Source of the DNA: Cloacimonetes bacterium UBA5614
GTDB lineage: Bacteria; Cloacimonadota; Cloacimonadia; Cloacimonadales; Cloacimonadaceae
Direction: 5' to 3'
Assembly (NCBI GenBank): GCA_002424605.1
Contig: DIKQ01000005.1
Span: forward strand, 552,401-616,400
DNA length: 64,000 bases
The notes below the pieces were generated by a model. The model was not told the DNA's origin. It did no database searches and saw only the letters and a list, made by a program, of their open reading frames with translations. A program made the translations under genes and the position numbers. Positions 61,579-64,000 of this stretch are shown here, piece after piece (position 1 is the first letter of the stretch; each line of letters begins with the position of its first letter).

Positions 61579-63108
61579 CTATTTGAGCAGTAGCGCCCTT
61601 GCTGTCTGAATCCGTCCCTGCGCATCCTGCAGGCGGAACAGGTAGATACCGTTGCCGGCAAGCTCTCCCTTTGCATCCCTTCCGTCCCAGCGCCAGGTTT
61701 TGCCGTCACCTTGCAGGCTATTGATTTTTTGCCCTTTCAGGTTAAATACTTCCACCTTTGCGTCACGTTTTTCAGGTCCCAACAGGGCAATTGCCACAAA
61801 GCTTTTCGCCGGATTGGGATAAACCCTCAGGGTATGCGGAACCGGAGTCACAACCTCGTCAACGGCAGAGGTGGAGTAGGCAAAGAGTTCGTTGCTGTTC
61901 AGGGCGGTTGCCGAATTATCAAAGGCGGGGTCGGAAAAAGATGCATTTGCCCAGAGGATGCGTCCCGTGGAGGGTGTAAATTGGATTGCCATCATATTAT
62001 TGTCCTGTCCCGCAGCCCCGCTGAGTATGGCATACTGGCGTTTGGCGCTGACATTCGCGTTTGTGTAGAGGGAATCGGCAATGCTGGCATATCTGGTGCA
62101 GCAGACCGGACTGGACAGCATACGGAAGTGGTTGGTGGCTGCCAGGTTCATCCCCGGCATATCGTCTGCAAATGCCTGAGTCCGCATCACCACTCCGCTC
62201 ACGTTGTTTGCCTCTATGATGCCTGCTTCCGGCTGGGGATTTTCTGAAAGCGTGTGGACTATGGTGCCGGACAGATAATTCTCATAGGCAATAGCGTCGT
62301 AAACGTCCATCATGTCTGCGTTTCCGTCATCGTTGTAATCAGCCGACTCCAGTCCGTTGCGGATGCTCAGCAGCATGGGATGAAGCCCCGTTACGTTGCC
62401 GGTGGAGTGCACATTGCCCATGTTCAGGAAAGCTGATGTCCCGGATTCGTTGATACCTGAGAGCATGCCCATCAGCCCCGGATAGCCGAAGTTAATCGTT
62501 TTCTGCTCATCCGGTTCGGAGGGATGGGACACAATCATTATGGGATTTCCCACCAGCGCATCGTCCATATCCCAATCCAGAAACCTCGTAATGACTGCGC
62601 TACCTGCCAGCAGAGTATCCGCCTGGGTGGCGGTTCCCCAACTGGACAGCGAGGCGCAATACATCCCCACATTGAGTTCATAGCCGATATTGCTGAAGTA
62701 GGGATAAATATCCGGGATGCAGTTGAAGGTGAGCAAATCATCGCTGGTGAGGGTGCGTCCCAGGTTCGGGATGTAGAGGATGGACCCTGCCTCCAGCATT
62801 CCGTCTATGATGCCCTGCGCTTCGCTGTGGTATTTGTATTCCACTTCAAAGCTGTCCTGGAAAAACGCCACCACGGCGTTGTAGACTGTGGGATTGCCCA
62901 TCGCCACAATCTGGAAGATATATTCGTCAAAAATCTGCATAATGGGCTGGGAAAGCAGGTAACCCTGCGCATAGCCCCTCTGGTAATGATTGCCCCAGAC
63001 GTGCAGAATCTTCTTGCCCTCCACCAGGGTTAACTCTCCATTTACCTGTGCCGTCAGCCCGGCTGAAACCAGCACCAGCAACAGCGTGATATATATCAGC
63101 TTTTTCAT
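61579..63108 (-). CDS. Secreted C45-type Ntn-hydrolase with FlgD-like sorting domain
   Basis: 509 residues from the ATG at 63108 (GGGAGCGG upstream); 86 further upstream codons run through a palindromic repeat and are not coding. A signal peptide (1-21) is followed by a C45/phospholipase B-like fold: HVWGNHYQRGYAQGYLL, then CASLSSWGTATQADTLLAGS with the likely nucleophile Cys after self-cleavage, then FLDWDMDD, where related proteins read RNLDW. The dockerin-like DYNDDGNADMMDVYDAI segment near residue 265 may bind calcium. The C-terminal sorting domain ends NGIYLFRLQDAQG then ALLLK. It probably hydrolyses an amide or acyl bond outside the cell; substrate unknown. Confidence 0.85.
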   Translation of the reverse strand: MKKLIYITLLLVLVSAGLTAQVNGELTLVEGKKILHVWGNHYQRGYAQGYLLSQPIMQIFDEYIFQIVAMGNPTVYNAVVAFFQDSFEVEYKYHSEAQGIIDGMLEAGSILYIPNLGRTLTSDDLLTFNCIPDIYPYFSNIGYELNVGMYCASLSSWGTATQADTLLAGSAVITRFLDWDMDDALVGNPIMIVSHPSEPDEQKTINFGYPGLMGMLSGINESGTSAFLNMGNVHSTGNVTGLHPMLLSIRNGLESADYNDDGNADMMDVYDAIAYENYLSGTIVHTLSENPQPEAGIIEANNVSGVVMRTQAFADDMPGMNLAATNHFRMLSSPVCCTRYASIADSLYTNANVSAKRQYAILSGAAGQDNNMMAIQFTPSTGRILWANASFSDPAFDNSATALNSNELFAYSTSAVDEVVTPVPHTLRVYPNPAKSFVAIALLGPEKRDAKVEVFNLKGQKINSLQGDGKTWRWDGRDAKGELAGNGIYLFRLQDAQGRIQTARALLLK

Positions 63109-63193
63109 AATCCGCTCCCTAACCCTTTTTATCATAAAAAGATAGGTTATGTATTGCATAATATTCACTCTGCCGTTCCTGACAAGTTTTTTG

Positions 63194-63302
63194 TTTCTCC
63201 CTTGCTTAGATGTCCCGAAGATGCCCCGGAGATGACCGGGTTTTCTTCGGCCGGCTTCGGGACATCTCCGCGACATCTCATAGAGGAGGAAGAGAGGAAG
63301 GG
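63194..63302. repeat. 11-bp-phased palindromic intergenic element, family A copy 5
   Basis: Seven 11-bp units from 63209 to 63285: GATGTCCCGAA, GATGCCCCGGA, GATGACCGGGT, TTTCTTCGGCC, GGCTTCGGGAC, ATCTCCGCGAC, ATCTCATAGAG. The left arm is TTTCTCCCTTGCTTA and the right arm GAGGAAGAGAGGAAGG. It lies between divergent genes; the remainder of 63109-63549 shows only promoter-like AT-rich sequence (TATACT near 63440). Confidence 0.9.
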
Positions 63303-63549
63303 CTGAAAACGGTCCAGATTTGACAGTGGCAAGGCGTGATGTCAAGCTGGTAAAACCTTTGCGCAATATTAAGAAAAATTAGCACAAAATCCGTGTTTTT
63401 CCCTTGCCTGATTTGCCCTGTTTCTTTAGTTTGTAATTATACTAGATAAGTGTCGCCATACTTTCCGGAGGTTGATTGTTAAATCTCTGTTAACTTGGCT
63501 TGGGATAAGAAATTAGAAACTTAACAGAATATTATTAGAGAGGTGACTT

Positions 63550-64000
63550 ATGAAAAAAACCTATGTCTTTTTACTCGTTATGTTTGTAGCTTTGCTTGTG
63601 AATCCCCTGTCAGCCGAGCTTCTGCTGACTGATGACTTCACGGGCACTGTCGGAACATTGCTTACTGAAAACGGCTGGACCGCACACAGCGGAGCCGGAA
63701 CCACCCCAATGTCAATTGCATCCCCCGGACTTACCTATACGGGCTATCCGGGTTCAGGTATCGGAAACAGGACATCTGCTTCCGGAAACGGAGAAGATGT
63801 CAATAAGACAATATCAACAATCACTGCGGGTAGTGTTTACTATTCCCTGATGCTAAATGCCGCAACAACAACCACAACTTCCGGTCACATAAGCCATTTC
63901 ATGCAATCCAGCTCACTTTTTTACGGCAGGTTATGGATAGTTGCAAATGGCGGCGGCATTAACTTGGGATTATCTAAGTCAAGCAACACACCTACTTTTG
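63550..64000 (+). CDS. Secreted protein, 3' partial
   Basis: 150 codons to the window end, ATG preceded by GAGGTGACTT. A signal peptide (about 1-24, ending PLSAELLLTD) is followed by DDFTGTVGTLLTENGWTAHS and GLTYTGYPGSGIGN, then beta-rich sequence. This opening is common in long exported proteins of the Bacteroidetes-Cloacimonadota type that end in a sorting domain; the rest lies outside the window, so no function can be assigned. Confidence 0.8.
   Translation, partial: MKKTYVFLLVMFVALLVNPLSAELLLTDDFTGTVGTLLTENGWTAHSGAGTTPMSIASPGLTYTGYPGSGIGNRTSASGNGEDVNKTISTITAGSVYYSLMLNAATTTTTSGHISHFMQSSSLFYGRLWIVANGGGINLGLSKSSNTPTF

Noticed and set aside
63109..63366. Open frame extending the C45 gene upstream by 86 codons
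   Set aside because: It reads through the palindromic element; translation gives a repeat-derived peptide, and a good SD and signal peptide sit at the downstream ATG (63108).

Overview
The window is a gene-dense stretch of a Gram-negative-type bacterial chromosome. It has outer-membrane barrels, OmpA-type proteins, a TonB-dependent receptor, lipoprotein maturation enzymes (Lgt, Lnt), SppA and many secreted proteins. Several secreted proteins end in a FlgD-like sorting domain with the pattern NPF...YNxKGQxV...WDGxD..G..SGxYxxRL...LLLK. That tail, the long MutL/GlmL-type protein, the BACON-OmpA proteins and the WxDxR-repeat secreted proteins suggest Candidatus Cloacimonadota (Cloacimonetes). 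This assignment is inference from protein style; no rRNA or tRNA gene was recognised to settle it.

Layout. 1-2419: end of a complex-I-like operon (NuoD-like, then a NuoI-GltD fusion). 2686-5643: two paralogous OmpA/BACON outer-membrane proteins. 5803-11196: cmk-ispH-rpsA plus a PAP2 phosphatase. 11269-15643: LemA, a barrel-SppA fusion and a small barrel. 15763-19159 (minus): Rrf2 regulator, NifS-like, NifU-like and an RlmL-type methyltransferase in one operon. 19288-27614 (minus): two large secreted proteins around a 960-residue MutL-like protein. 27847-31467: ABC ATPase, TonB receptor and a lipoprotein. 31743-35200: nucleotide-sugar epimerase, SLBB export protein and DegT aminotransferase, a surface-polysaccharide cluster. 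35215-40309: EtfB, Lgt, a secreted protein, PurB, a DUF2147 protein and a Psd-like protein. 40315-48778 (minus): packed operon mazG, histidine kinase, nnr, a molybdopterin-fold lipoprotein, mtnA, mtaD, smpB, then a lipoprotein. 48947-51410: small envelope proteins and an LVIVD-repeat protein. 51851-57235: recJ, propeller lipoprotein, lnt, a MerR regulator and glyQ. 57371-61573: an unknown protein, an N-formylglutamate-amidohydrolase-like protein and a multi-domain histidine kinase. 61579-64000: a C45-type secreted hydrolase and the start of another secreted protein.

The most unusual signal is not in the genes. Nine intergenic segments (2503, 11948, 14843, 21386, 31515, 39452, 51488, 57259, 63194) are imperfect palindromes built from six to eight consecutive units of exactly 11 bp. 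Most are flanked by a pyrimidine-rich left arm and a purine-rich right arm. Five share one set of unit sequences, two share a second, and two have their own. The 11-bp grid and the palindrome persist although the words differ. I know of no named family with this design.

Other points worth attention: a TAG codon splits the sorting domain of a secreted protein; a NifS-like protein has lost several cofactor-contact residues; a molybdopterin-fold lipoprotein has Ser in place of the Mo-ligand Cys; a histidine kinase has a duplicated sensor domain; and there are unusual fusions (NuoI-GltD, barrel-SppA, IscU-DUF59).
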